Shown piece after piece: positions 17,708 to 27,504 of a stretch of DNA of 64,000 bases; the first letter of the stretch is position 1; each line of letters opens with the position of its first letter. The position numbers and the translations under genes were made by a program. The notes beneath the pieces were generated by a model. It saw only the letters and a list, made by a program, of their open reading frames with translations, made no database searches and had not been told where the DNA came from. Source of the DNA: Pedobacter sp. PF22-3 (GTDB taxonomy: Bacteria > Bacteroidota > Bacteroidia > Sphingobacteriales > Sphingobacteriaceae); NCBI RefSeq assembly GCF_026239555.1, contig NZ_JAPIVP010000001.1:496001-560000 (forward strand), read 5' to 3'.

Positions 17708-18538
17708 CTAATTTTCTGCTTTTTTAGCGCTTAGCCAGGTTAAGTGATTATGAGCAGTATATTTATATACATTATTCCACCAGTTTGCACCGCCCCGGCA
17801 GGCTGTAAGCAATAACTTATTCTTCTTATCCAATGTTACATCACAAAACCCAGAACATTTAGCTTTTGGGGCATCTGGTTCTGCTAGCAACTCGAACCGC
17901 TTTGACACGGGATTGTACAGATAAATGGTGAAAGTTCTGTAAACGCCCATCCCGGCATCTGGAATGGAAAATGCCACATCATCATATCCATCAAAATTGT
18001 AGTCATCTATAGTGCCTCTACGTTGAGGATCCTGGCTGTCAAAACCAGGTAAATGTGCTATTTTTTTTTTCTTATCCGGATAGCCGAAGGTAAGCTGTTC
18101 ATCCATACCCCGCGAAAAAGATATGATTACCCCATTCAGCAGGTAACTTACCTTTCCAGAATAATCTTCCTTGTCTTTCGCCTGCTCCAGCTTAAATAGC
18201 TTATGATCTTTATTTCTCGAGTACGATGCTGCTGAGATTTGATTGGTTTGCTGACTCAGTTTATAAGTTCCGGTCACTTTTCCTTCAACTACTTCATCCC
18301 AAATGTAGGTAACTTTTAGTTTCGAAGTTTTATCCTGCAAGGTCTGTTTTTTTAATTTTAGTGGAATCACTCCTTGCTGGCCCCGGTATTGCACATATGC
18401 CCCCTTTCCACCGGTACCGTAATAAATATTCAATTGAAAAGGTTTAGTGCCTGAAGTTGATTTAAGCAAAAAAGGCTGTGCCTGAACAGCACAACTTATC
18501 ATAGCCAAAGCCATTATTAATTTTAAATTTCTTATCAT
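17708..18538 (-). CDS. Secreted XAC2610-like hypothetical protein
   Basis: 276 residues with a signal peptide (LIMALAMISCAVQAQ). The C-terminal half contains IDDYNFDGYDDVAFSI, an EF-hand-like aspartate loop as in FG-GAP/VCBS segments, then YNPVSKRFELL and CRGGANWW. This arrangement matches a family of secreted proteins called XAC2610-related, whose function is unknown to me. The N-terminal half is beta-rich and lysine-rich. It follows the 1159-residue surface protein on the minus strand with a 52-base gap, so co-transcription is possible. Confidence 0.6.
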   Translation of the reverse strand: MIRNLKLIMALAMISCAVQAQPFLLKSTSGTKPFQLNIYYGTGGKGAYVQYRGQQGVIPLKLKKQTLQDKTSKLKVTYIWDEVVEGKVTGTYKLSQQTNQISAASYSRNKDHKLFKLEQAKDKEDYSGKVSYLLNGVIISFSRGMDEQLTFGYPDKKKKIAHLPGFDSQDPQRRGTIDDYNFDGYDDVAFSIPDAGMGVYRTFTIYLYNPVSKRFELLAEPDAPKAKCSGFCDVTLDKKNKLLLTACRGGANWWNNVYKYTAHNHLTWLSAKKAEN

Positions 18539-18590
18539 CGCTATAAACGCATTTTATATTAAAAGATTAAAAGGTTGATCACAGTAAATA

Positions 18591-21500
18591 TTAGTTTAAT
18601 AAAGTTAGCGAACCTGTAATCATTTCACACGCTTGACCTAGTTTTATAACATAGTAATATACACCAGTCGGAAGCCTTGTGCCTTTAGTCGTTCCATCAA
18701 ACGGCATATGATATCCAACTGATTCATAAACCTTATTTCCTACTCTATTAAAAATTTGAATGTTGGCTTTTGGATAATTCTCAATACCTTTTAAATTCCA
18801 AATATCATTAACACCATCATTATTAGGTGTAAATGAATTTGCTACGGTTAATCCAGACAAGCCTACGGTAATTTTCACTTCCACTTTAACACTTTCACAA
18901 TCTCCCATGCGTTGGGTAACAAAGTAATTTTTATCACCTCTGGCATCAATTTTAAAAACGCCACCAACCGAAACGTCTACAGGAAATAAAGCATCTTTAT
19001 TTTCATAAAGGGCATAGCTGGTGGCTGTTGTCAACCCACTTGCCCGCAAAGTAGCTTCCCCCGGAGAACAAAGTTGGATTGGCATAACAGTCGGTGCTGA
19101 TATCTGGCTGGTCAGATTATCAACTACAAAATCCGAAATCAATGGCTGGCAATTTATGGCATCAGTAATTTCCAGTTTATAATCATCTTTGGGTAAATTG
19201 TAAATGTCTAAACTATTGCCAATCTGTACACCGGCACTGTTAGTCCATTTATAGTTATATGGTGCAAGACCACCACTAATTTGCATTCCGGTAATACTTC
19301 CCAGTCTTTGATTACAATTATCATCAGCTATGCGAACATTGCTCTTTTCTAAAACAAGTTCAGCATACCTGTTAACCCTATAAGTAATTAAGTATTTTTC
19401 GCAACCGTTGTCATCTATTCCGTAAACTTTATAAGCTCCGGCATCTACGTTTTCTAGTACTGCTGTATTTCCACCAATTGTTCTACCCAATTCATCTTCC
19501 CATCTATAACTTGTTGGCGGATGAATTGGATTTTGCATCATCACTATGATTTTTCCGTTGTTTAATCCACAAGAAGCATCGGTAATGATCTTTGTAATAC
19601 CACCACTCACATTGATTAAATTTGGCTGTGCAACTAAAATAAGATCATAAGTTTTAGTACATGACGGATTTGAAGCTGTTAACTGGTAACTTCCGGCAGG
19701 CATCCCTTCTAAATTTACCTGATTACCAACTATTTGACCACCACTATTTTTCCAGATATAGGCATTAGCTCCTCCTATTTGCAAGCCGTTTATACTTCCA
19801 TTGTTGCCCACGCAAGTAGGATTAAAAATTTGTTTCCGGCTATCATCAATGGTAATGGCATTGGCATCCGGAATGGTAATAACCGGTGTTATGACCGCTC
19901 CACAACTGGATTGGTCTGTCACTTCCAAAGTGTACTTTCCGGGAGGCTGATTGATCAGATCTTTAATGCCTGCCACCTGCAGATTGTTGACATTTTTCCA
20001 TTTATAGGTTAAGGTGCCGCTTCCAGTTGCTATAACTCCGGTAATGCTTCCAGAGTTTGTACCGCAATTGGCTGGCTTTATTGACAAGGATTGCAGGCTA
20101 ACGTTTGGTCCAGAACTAGTGGTTAAGGTAACCGGCCCATAAATCTCGCTACAACTATTATCCGAAGTGGATAGGGTTAATGTATATCTTCCAGGCGTAA
20201 CATTTGTTAAATTTAATGTTGTAGCTACTTCGGTACCCAGTTCATTTTTCCAACTGTAAACTGCGGGTGATGACGTATTATTGACCACCTGTAAACCGCT
20301 AATACTGCCACCGGTACCACAAGCGGGATTTATTATCCGAACATTTGCAGCATTTGTGATCAATCCCTTTTTAATTTCAAACCATGGTGTTACTTCACTA
20401 CAATCGCCATTGGTTGCTTTTAACCGATAAGTGCCAATTGGTACATTTAAGAGATCTTTTCCCCTGCCTACTATATTTCCAGTTGCATCCAACCATTCTA
20501 CATAAGTGGCACTTAATGGCAACACACCTGTAATAGAGCCAGTATTGCCACAAGTATGAGTAATCTTAATACCAGAAACATCTACCCTTGTACGCGTAAA
20601 TTCAGAAGTTATCCCATTTAATGTAGCTGATGCAATTACCGATCTCAATAATGTACCGCTGTACTGCCAATTTCCACTGGCATCTGCTACTGTACTGGCA
20701 AAATAGGTTTCGGGAGAACATGTTCCGCACAAGTCGCTGTAAAAAAGCTCTATTGTTGAGTTTGGTGTAGCCTTACCTACTACACTATTAGCAGTTGCAT
20801 CGGTAATTTCTACATTTGGTGGGATTCTCATTCCATAATTATCCAAAATCATGGGAAAAGAATTCTTTGTACAAAAAAAACTGTTTTTATTAATTGCTGC
20901 AGAAGTACTTGGCCATACATTAACAGGTTTACAATATCCTATATAATTTGCATCAGCAGGATTATCACCACCTATTTGTACTTTATCCACGTAGTATACA
21001 AAAATACCGGTATTAACATTTGTTATCTTAATAAAATTTCGATTTACACCAATATAATTCCGCTTAATTTCCACCGCGTTTTTAACTCCGGTAAGTTGAA
21101 TAGCAGTTGAACCACCAACAACATTATCTTCTATTTTAATGGTACTCAACGTGTAAGGCGCACTTGAACCGATATAAATACCCGCATTAGCAACTAAATT
21201 ATCAGCTACACTTAAATCTAAATTATTGCCAAGAATATTGTACTTGAAATTGATAAATGCCGGGGTGTTATATATTGGATCAGCATATTGCCCCGTGTTA
21301 GACTGATGGATGTAAAAACCTTTAGCCACAACATTTTGTCCTGCTGGCGTACCATCTCCAATATTGACTATTCCATAAAGATTTTGCATATACGCATTGT
21401 ATGATTGCAAGGCATTTGTACGGGCTGGTTCCGTTATACCATTAGCCTCCACACCAAGAAGAGTAGATTTCATCGAAAAATTCTCAACATAACTGTCGGA

Positions 21501-22070
21501 ATTAGATGAAAGACGAAAATTTGAAGACAGATCACGATTAAAACCACAAATCACATTACCCTTACCTACATCACCTAACCTGATATTTTTTGATGCCGTC
21601 AGCGCGACACCTACAACCCGCTCAAATACTACACCGGAAGTAAGATTAAAAACGGTAGTATTGCGAAGATATAACCCATAAATACCTACATCATTTACAT
21701 TATTGAGGTTAAGACCAATATAAGAATCCTGAAAGGTAAAAGCCGCTATGATTTGAATTTTAGCCGTACTGCGTCCAAAAACAATTCCTGATTGTGTCGA
21801 TCCATCAATATCCAGATTTGAAGAAACATCAGGCAATTGACTGAGCAAGGTTATGGTTCGTCCTGATTCGCTTTGATCTGCCAGATTAAAATAAATAAAG
21901 TCTTTATCGGCACTGCCATTTGCGGCTGCTTTTATTAATGCTTCCCTTAAAGTTCCCGGGCCAGCATCCGCGTTCGAAGTTACCATAAAAACCTCTGCAC
22001 GGGTAGCTGAAGAAATAAAAAGCGTAAGTAATAACGAGGCGAGAATAAATTTAAGCGTTAATCTAATCAT
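18591..22070 (-). CDS. Large cell-surface protein with type IX secretion (type B) sorting domain
   Basis: 1159 residues. Order: signal peptide (1-25, ending TRAEV); VTSNADAGPGTLREAL, the usual opening of secreted right-handed beta-helix proteins; a parallel beta-helix of about 350 residues; an Ig-like segment (about 425-500, NSVVGKATPNSTIELFY). Six SprB-like repeats follow, each starting with Cys and GSITG or a variant and containing YxWKN. The last ~85 residues are a gliding-motility-type C-terminal domain (VANSFTPNNDGVNDIWNLKG; PTGVYYYVIKLG). Type B domains send proteins through the type IX system to the surface or medium. The beta-helix suggests polysaccharide binding or cleavage (inferred). 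Confidence 0.9.
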   Translation of the reverse strand: MIRLTLKFILASLLLTLFISSATRAEVFMVTSNADAGPGTLREALIKAAANGSADKDFIYFNLADQSESGRTITLLSQLPDVSSNLDIDGSTQSGIVFGRSTAKIQIIAAFTFQDSYIGLNLNNVNDVGIYGLYLRNTTVFNLTSGVVFERVVGVALTASKNIRLGDVGKGNVICGFNRDLSSNFRLSSNSDSYVENFSMKSTLLGVEANGITEPARTNALQSYNAYMQNLYGIVNIGDGTPAGQNVVAKGFYIHQSNTGQYADPIYNTPAFINFKYNILGNNLDLSVADNLVANAGIYIGSSAPYTLSTIKIEDNVVGGSTAIQLTGVKNAVEIKRNYIGVNRNFIKITNVNTGIFVYYVDKVQIGGDNPADANYIGYCKPVNVWPSTSAAINKNSFFCTKNSFPMILDNYGMRIPPNVEITDATANSVVGKATPNSTIELFYSDLCGTCSPETYFASTVADASGNWQYSGTLLRSVIASATLNGITSEFTRTRVDVSGIKITHTCGNTGSITGVLPLSATYVEWLDATGNIVGRGKDLLNVPIGTYRLKATNGDCSEVTPWFEIKKGLITNAANVRIINPACGTGGSISGLQVVNNTSSPAVYSWKNELGTEVATTLNLTNVTPGRYTLTLSTSDNSCSEIYGPVTLTTSSGPNVSLQSLSIKPANCGTNSGSITGVIATGSGTLTYKWKNVNNLQVAGIKDLINQPPGKYTLEVTDQSSCGAVITPVITIPDANAITIDDSRKQIFNPTCVGNNGSINGLQIGGANAYIWKNSGGQIVGNQVNLEGMPAGSYQLTASNPSCTKTYDLILVAQPNLINVSGGITKIITDASCGLNNGKIIVMMQNPIHPPTSYRWEDELGRTIGGNTAVLENVDAGAYKVYGIDDNGCEKYLITYRVNRYAELVLEKSNVRIADDNCNQRLGSITGMQISGGLAPYNYKWTNSAGVQIGNSLDIYNLPKDDYKLEITDAINCQPLISDFVVDNLTSQISAPTVMPIQLCSPGEATLRASGLTTATSYALYENKDALFPVDVSVGGVFKIDARGDKNYFVTQRMGDCESVKVEVKITVGLSGLTVANSFTPNNDGVNDIWNLKGIENYPKANIQIFNRVGNKVYESVGYHMPFDGTTKGTRLPTGVYYYVIKLGQACEMITGSLTLLN

Positions 22071-22096
22071 GGATTAACAAATCTAATAAGATTATC

Positions 22097-22861
22097 TTAT
22101 TTTAATAATACATCGTAAGCAAATCTCAAAATCGTTCCGAAAACTACGATTAAGAAGAAAATGCGCACAAATTTATTCCCTTTAAGTAAAGCCAGTTTCG
22201 TACCAAAAAAAGCACCGAAGAGATTAAAAATAGCCATGGGTATGGCATATTGAAATAAGATGTGGCCAGTTGAACTAAAATAAAGAATCGCGGCCAGATT
22301 GGTGGCCATATTTACGATTTTAGCATGCGCGCTGGCACCAATAAAATCGAAGCCAAGTACAGCAATGAAAATCAATATGAGAAAAGCACCTGTTCCGGGA
22401 CCAATCAATCCATCATAGAAGCCGATAACCAGCCCAAAAAAAGCCGACATCAAAACCTGTTTTTTTACCGAATGATTCTTTTCCTGATGAATCCCAAATT
22501 GTTTGTTAAAATAAGTGTAAGCGGCTACTAAAATCAATACCACCAGAATAATCGGCTTAATTACCGAATTATCAATCCTGCTCACTAGAAAAGCGCCCAA
22601 AAAAGCAGAAATAAATGCGGTACTGGCACAGGCAATGAGCACCTGATAATTAAACTTAACCTGTTTAGCATATTTAAAGGCGGCAAGTGTTGTGCCGGCA
22701 ATTGATGGGATTTTGGTTGTACCTAAAAGCGTGGCTACCGGATAGTGAGGTAAAATAAGTAAAATGGCGGGTGTTTGCAATAAACCACCGCCACCTACAA
22801 TAGCATCTATAAAGCCAGCAGCAAAAGCCACCAAACAGAGTAAAATCAGTTCAGTTGCCAT
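22097..22861 (-). CDS. TauE/SafE-family (TSUP) membrane permease
   Basis: 254 residues with about eight hydrophobic helices. It starts with the family signature AGFIDAIVGGGGLLQTPA. The second repeat has FYDGLIGPGTGAFLIL, giving the duplicated TSUP layout. Members export or import sulfite, sulfoacetate and other small anions across the inner membrane. The substrate cannot be read from sequence. It lies 26 bases upstream of the surface-protein gene on the same strand and 69 bases after argS; a functional link is not evident. Confidence 0.92.
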   Translation of the reverse strand: MATELILLCLVAFAAGFIDAIVGGGGLLQTPAILLILPHYPVATLLGTTKIPSIAGTTLAAFKYAKQVKFNYQVLIACASTAFISAFLGAFLVSRIDNSVIKPIILVVLILVAAYTYFNKQFGIHQEKNHSVKKQVLMSAFFGLVIGFYDGLIGPGTGAFLILIFIAVLGFDFIGASAHAKIVNMATNLAAILYFSSTGHILFQYAIPMAIFNLFGAFFGTKLALLKGNKFVRIFFLIVVFGTILRFAYDVLLK

Positions 22862-22930
22862 CTTGATCGTGTGAAAACCTCATCAATCCTACATTTTACA
22901 TTATACGTCTTACATCTCCCATCCAACGTC

Positions 22931-24703
22931 TTACATCCTTTCTGGAGAAGCAATCCCCAGAATCAGCATTCCGGCATGAATAATATCAGCAGTTTTTTTA
23001 CAAAGGTTTAAGCGGAATTGTTTTAAGTCACCTTCTTCCGTTTTCACAATTGGAGGTACCTCATGGTAAAACTTATTGAACAGCTTGGCCAGTTCATATA
23101 AATAGTTGGCTAAACTTGCCGGACTAAAAGCCTTGGCCGCAATTTCTATTTCTGCAGGGTATTTGGCCAATTGCAGGATCATTTCCAGCTCTACAGCTGA
23201 TATCCCTGAAAACTGTTCACTGGTAACTGCAAACTGATAGTTCGATTTGCTTAACAACGATTTTATCCTAGCATGAGTGTACTGAATAAATGGCCCGGTA
23301 TTACCCTGAAAATCAATACTTTCTGCTGGGTTGAACAATAAACGTTTTTTAGGTTCTACCTTCAACAAGAAATATTTTAAAGCACCCAAACCAATGTTTT
23401 TGTAAAGTTCTTCTTTATCTTCCTGAGGAAAATCATTGGTTTTACCCAATTCTTCGGTTTTCTCACGTGCGGTAGTAATCATACTTTCAATCAGTTCATC
23501 GGCATCTACCACGGTTCCCTCACGGCTTTTCATCTTTCCGTTAGGCAAATCCACCATCCCATAAGATAGGTGATATAAACCTTTCGCCCAGCTTTTACCA
23601 AGCTTCTCTAAAATGAGGAACAAAACCTTAAAATGGTAATCCTGTTCGTTGCCTACTACGTAAATAGACTCATCCATATTAAAATCGTCGTGTTTCATTT
23701 CGGCAGTACCCAAATCCTGTGTAATGTAAACCGAAGTGCCATCTGCACGTAATACCAGTTTCTGGTCTAAACCATCTTCAGTTAAATCAATCCATACCGA
23801 TCCATCTTCTTTTTTAAAGAAAACGCCTTTGGCCAAACCTTCATCAACCGTGCCTTTTCCTAAAAGATAGGTATTGCTTTCGTAGTAAAACTTATCAAAA
23901 TCTACCCCCAGGTTTTTATAGGTAATATTGAAACCCGCGTATACCCATTCGTTCATTGTTTTCCAAAGCGAAACCACTTCCTCATCACCCTGCTCCCATT
24001 TTAAAAGCATTTGTTGTGCTTCTTTAATTAACGGTGCATTTTTCTTGGCTTCATCTTCGGTTTGTCCTGCTGCTTTTAAGGTATCAATCTCTTTTTTATA
24101 TTCCCGATCGAATATGACGTAGTATCTGCCAACCAAATGGTCGCCCTTTTCGCCAGTACTTTCCGGAGTTTCGCCATTACCCCATTTTTGCCAGGCCAGC
24201 ATTGATTTGCAGATGTGAATACCACGGTCGTTAACCAGGTTTACTTTTACCACATTGTAACCATAGGCTTTAAGCAATTCGGAAACCGAATAACCCAATA
24301 GGTTATTGCGTACATGCCCCAAATGAAGCGGCTTGTTGGTATTTGGCGATGAATATTCTACCATTACCTTTTTCCCGTTTGCTGGGTATCTACCGAAATC
24401 AGGTGCTAAAATTTCTTCATTAAACTGCTTTAAGAAATAACTTTCTGCAATGCTGAGGTTCAGAAAGCCTTTAACTACGTTAAATTTGGTAATATCCTCA
24501 ACATGGGCCACTAAATATTCGCCTATTTCGGCAGCTGTTTGCTCAGGTGATTTTTTAGAGATTTTAGTAATCGGAAAAACCACAATGGTAGCCTGACCTT
24601 CAAATTCTTTACGCGTTTCCTGTATATTGATTACACTTTCAGCTATTTCTTCTTTATAAAGCTCCAAAATGGCTTTCTGTGTCTCGGTAATAATAAAATT
24701 CAT
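22931..24703 (-). CDS. argS: Arginine--tRNA ligase
   Basis: 590 residues, a full-length class I aminoacyl-tRNA synthetase. It has the HIGH-type motif in SPNTNKPLHLGHVRNNL, an N-terminal additional domain (1-110), a KMSKS-like region (LPNGKMKSREGTVVDAD, with KMKSREG) and a C-terminal DALR anticodon-binding domain ending GILGIASPERM, as in other Bacteroidetes ArgS. It joins arginine to tRNA(Arg) in the cytoplasm. It is divergent from the arginine-degradation genes starting at 25064. On the minus strand TATTTTTG just upstream of the ATG fits a -7 element. Confidence 0.98.
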   Translation of the reverse strand: MNFIITETQKAILELYKEEIAESVINIQETRKEFEGQATIVVFPITKISKKSPEQTAAEIGEYLVAHVEDITKFNVVKGFLNLSIAESYFLKQFNEEILAPDFGRYPANGKKVMVEYSSPNTNKPLHLGHVRNNLLGYSVSELLKAYGYNVVKVNLVNDRGIHICKSMLAWQKWGNGETPESTGEKGDHLVGRYYVIFDREYKKEIDTLKAAGQTEDEAKKNAPLIKEAQQMLLKWEQGDEEVVSLWKTMNEWVYAGFNITYKNLGVDFDKFYYESNTYLLGKGTVDEGLAKGVFFKKEDGSVWIDLTEDGLDQKLVLRADGTSVYITQDLGTAEMKHDDFNMDESIYVVGNEQDYHFKVLFLILEKLGKSWAKGLYHLSYGMVDLPNGKMKSREGTVVDADELIESMITTAREKTEELGKTNDFPQEDKEELYKNIGLGALKYFLLKVEPKKRLLFNPAESIDFQGNTGPFIQYTHARIKSLLSKSNYQFAVTSEQFSGISAVELEMILQLAKYPAEIEIAAKAFSPASLANYLYELAKLFNKFYHEVPPIVKTEEGDLKQFRLNLCKKTADIIHAGMLILGIASPERM

Positions 24704-24794
24704 AGGCCAAAAATATGTAAAAAAGGTGGAAGGTGAAAGGTTTAAGACCGAAGGTTTTTGAGCTTCTGAAGGTTTGGAAAGGTGCTGTAGTACT

Positions 24795-24848
24795 TATCGG
24801 TACCGATAGTCCTTCTTTTCGCTATAGTCCCGATTGAAGGAATCGGGA
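24795..24848. repeat. Pair of perfect palindromes in the argS/arginine deiminase divergent region
   Basis: TATCGGTACCGATA (24795-24808) is a perfect 14-bp palindrome. TCCCGATT (24828-24835), a 5-base loop and AATCGGGA (24841-24848) form a second perfect stem. They lie in a 360-base gap between divergent genes, in front of which sits a G/A-rich degenerate stretch (24720-24785, AAGGT-rich). They look like small dispersed palindromic repeats rather than an operator, but control of one of the two genes cannot be excluded. Confidence 0.5.
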
Positions 24849-25063
24849 GCTGCCGCTGCAATAAGGTTTATAGACGAAGGTGTTGCACATGAAAAAAGCC
24901 TGAAGACCCGGGTCCGAAGCTGGAAGACAGGATGCCCATAACGATACACCCCATTTACCACAAAAATTTCCGGCACTTATTTCAACCTATATCTTCGGAC
25001 TTTCGGAACCTGGACTTTCGGACTCTCAAAAATTCTGATAGATTTGCAATAACTAATTTATTT

Positions 25064-26509
25064 ATGAGCGAGCAGAATCTAAATTTTAAAGTGAATGTAA
25101 ATACCGAAATCGGCAGGTTGCGTAAATTGTTAATTCATAGTCCTGATAGTGGTTTGGGCAAAGTGGTACCTTCAAAAGCACAAGACTGGCTTTTTGAAGA
25201 CATTGTGCATTTAGATACCATCCGTAAGGGTGAATACGATTATTACATCAAACTGTTGATGTATTTTTTAGATCCAGGTAAGATTAAGGGCAAACTGGCA
25301 GAAATTGATTCTGAAGCTGCCAACCGAAATTTCTATAAGCCTAATCATCCTGAGTTTCACAACTCAACAGCAGTAATCGAAATACAGAATTTATTGAGCG
25401 AAATGCTGGAGGATGAATCCATCCGGAAGAAACTGGTATCCGCTGTTTGTGCCATTGAAGGCTGTACCTATAAAGTGCAAATCGCACTGACCAATACCCC
25501 GGCTAAAGAACTTGCAGAGATCTTTATTTCGGGTACCCTGGCCAACGATACCATGATTTTTGCGCCAATCCCTAACCTGATTTTTACCCGTGATGTGGGC
25601 ATCACCATTAATGACCACATTCTCTTAAATAAACCTGCAAAAAAAGCACGCGTACGCGAAACGCTTCTAATGCGCTATATTTTCTTTAACCATCCGTTGT
25701 TTGAAAGTTACCGCAACAACATTCTCGAAATTCCGGATGTTACCATGCACTTTTTACGTCCTGGCGATGAACCCGCTTTCAGCACCACGCTTGAAGGTGG
25801 CGACGTGATGATGGTTAGCCCCAACCACGTATTAATCGGGTGTAGCGAACGGACATCAGAACATGGCGCAAACGAAGCCATTAAACTCTTGTTTGAACAG
25901 AATGTGGTAGAAAAAGTAACGGTAGTAAAAATACCGAGCAAGCGTGATTACATGCACCTGGATACTGTGTTCACACAAGTTAAACGCAACACCTGGGTCA
26001 TTTTAAACTCGATTGCGCACTCACCTAAATACAATCCTTACGAGCCGATCAACTTCTTAAAAGAGCCGGAAAAACTCGAAGCCACTACCGCCATTCAATT
26101 TACCAAAGCTAACCCGCAAGAACCGAAACATTTCGAACACGTAGAAGCTTTGCTGAATGATATTAGTCAGAATGATTTGAAGAGTACCGAACCAACTAAG
26201 ATTATTTATAGCGGAAACAATACTTTCCCTTACGATTCAAGAGAACAATGGACCGATTCGTGCAACCTGTTGGCCATTAAAGAAGGTGTGGTTTTAGGTT
26301 ACGATAGGAATGACAAAACTGTTGAAGCCTTTAAAGCAGCCGGTTTTGATGTAGTTGATGTGAAAGATTTAATCCAGGATCTGGAAAGTGGCAAGGTAAA
26401 TCCCGAAACCATAACCGATACTTTGATTTTAATGCCATCAGCAGAACTTTCGCGCGCTCGCGGAGGTTTCCACTGTATGAGTTTACCTGTTTTGAGAGAC
26501 AATTTATAG
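25064..26509 (+). CDS. Arginine deiminase-family enzyme
   Basis: 481 residues from the ATG at 25064; a longer frame lacks homology-like sequence. The amidinotransferase/deiminase catalytic set is complete: IFTRDVG (Asp177), LEGGDVM (Glu244), MHLDTVFT (His298 and Asp300) and RGGFHCMSLPVLRD (Cys471). MHLDTVFT and the RGGxHCM block are diagnostic of arginine deiminase, which turns arginine into citrulline and ammonia. It is about 60 residues longer than ArcA of proteobacteria (about 418), the difference lying mainly in the middle. It is followed by ctlX, which suggests arginine and citrulline use. No arcB or arcC is in the window. Confidence 0.88.
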   Translation: MSEQNLNFKVNVNTEIGRLRKLLIHSPDSGLGKVVPSKAQDWLFEDIVHLDTIRKGEYDYYIKLLMYFLDPGKIKGKLAEIDSEAANRNFYKPNHPEFHNSTAVIEIQNLLSEMLEDESIRKKLVSAVCAIEGCTYKVQIALTNTPAKELAEIFISGTLANDTMIFAPIPNLIFTRDVGITINDHILLNKPAKKARVRETLLMRYIFFNHPLFESYRNNILEIPDVTMHFLRPGDEPAFSTTLEGGDVMMVSPNHVLIGCSERTSEHGANEAIKLLFEQNVVEKVTVVKIPSKRDYMHLDTVFTQVKRNTWVILNSIAHSPKYNPYEPINFLKEPEKLEATTAIQFTKANPQEPKHFEHVEALLNDISQNDLKSTEPTKIIYSGNNTFPYDSREQWTDSCNLLAIKEGVVLGYDRNDKTVEAFKAAGFDVVDVKDLIQDLESGKVNPETITDTLILMPSAELSRARGGFHCMSLPVLRDNL

Positions 26510-26515
26510 ATATAA

Positions 26516-26577
26516 CGTCATGCTGAATTTATTTCAGCATCTAATCAGAAAGATCCTGAAATGAATTCAGGATGACG
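26516..26577. repeat. 62-bp interrupted palindromic element between the deiminase gene and ctlX
   Basis: The left arm starts CGTCATGCTGAATTTATTTC and the right arm ends TGAATTCAGGATGACG. The two 26-bp arms pair with three mismatches around a 10-base centre. Each arm is itself a small hairpin (CTGAA...TTCAG). This cross-shaped layout is that of dispersed Bacteroidetes intergenic elements. Its place between two co-directional genes may stabilise or attenuate the mRNA. Confidence 0.75.
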
Positions 26578-26592
26578 AAGAGAGAAAGAAAA

Positions 26593-27504
26593 ATGCAAAC
26601 TACCAACCATATCCTCATGATCCGCCCGGTTGATTTTAAATTCAATGAGCAAACTGCGGCGAACAATAAATTTCAGGTAGCATCCGAAACGCAGGACGTA
26701 CAGTTACAGGCCTTAAAAGAGTTTGATGGTTTTGTTGAACTGTTAAGGCAAAATGATGTTGATGTTACTGTAGTTGATGATACCCTGCAGCCAGAAACGC
26801 CAGATTCAATTTTCCCGAATAACTGGGTTTCTTTTCACGAAGATGGCTCGGTTTACCTGTACCCCATGTTTTCTGAAAACCGCCGTTTAGAGCGCAGAAA
26901 AGAAATACTTGAAGGCCTGAAAATCCGGTTTGAACTGAACCATGTAAGCGACCTGAGCTTTTACGAAATGCAATATGCTTTTTTAGAAGGTACTGGCAGT
27001 ATGGTGTTAGATCGCACCAATAAAATTGCCTACGCTTGTTTAAGTGTACGCACAGATGAAGAGGTTTTAAATAACTTTTGCATGCTTAGCGGATACGAGC
27101 CTGTTGTTTTTCAGGCGGTAGATAGTGATAATTTTCCGATTTACCACACCAATGTGATGATGTGTATTGGCGATCGTTTTGCAGTAGTTTGTCTCGATTC
27201 GATCCGCGATGCTGAAGAGCGCCTGCAAGTGAGTATCAGTTTAAAAGGTAGCGGTAAAGAAATTATCGAAATCAGTCTGGAACAGATGAATAAATTTGCC
27301 GGAAATATGCTACAGGTTTCTAATACGGCCGGCGAAAGTTTGCTGGTAATGTCAGAGCAGGCGTATTTATCCTTAAACCCTGAACAGATTGAAACATTGA
27401 AGCGGTACAGTCGCATCATTTATGCACCACTTTACACCATCGAAAAAAATGGTGGTGGTAGCGCAAGGTGTATGCTGGCAGAAATACATTTGCCGGGTAA
27501 ATAA
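26593..27504 (+). CDS. ctlX: Citrulline utilization hydrolase CtlX-type protein
   Basis: 303 residues from the ATG at 26593, preceded by an A/G-rich ribosome site. It belongs to the amidinotransferase fold. Signature blocks are ILMIRPVDFKFNEQTAANN, DSIFPNNWVSFHEDG, LEGTGSMVLDR, YHTNVMMC (catalytic His185) and GGSARCMLAEIHLP (catalytic Cys293). NCBI uses the name CtlX for this group, associated with citrulline use as a nitrogen source. With the deiminase gene just upstream it would extend arginine breakdown. The exact reaction is inferred from the family name only. Confidence 0.85.
   Translation: MQTTNHILMIRPVDFKFNEQTAANNKFQVASETQDVQLQALKEFDGFVELLRQNDVDVTVVDDTLQPETPDSIFPNNWVSFHEDGSVYLYPMFSENRRLERRKEILEGLKIRFELNHVSDLSFYEMQYAFLEGTGSMVLDRTNKIAYACLSVRTDEEVLNNFCMLSGYEPVVFQAVDSDNFPIYHTNVMMCIGDRFAVVCLDSIRDAEERLQVSISLKGSGKEIIEISLEQMNKFAGNMLQVSNTAGESLLVMSEQAYLSLNPEQIETLKRYSRIIYAPLYTIEKNGGGSARCMLAEIHLPGK

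Noticed and set aside
24932..25063. Longer N-terminus for the arginine deiminase gene
   Set aside because: The added 44 residues read through repeat-like sequence, and the ATG at 25064 begins the conserved part.
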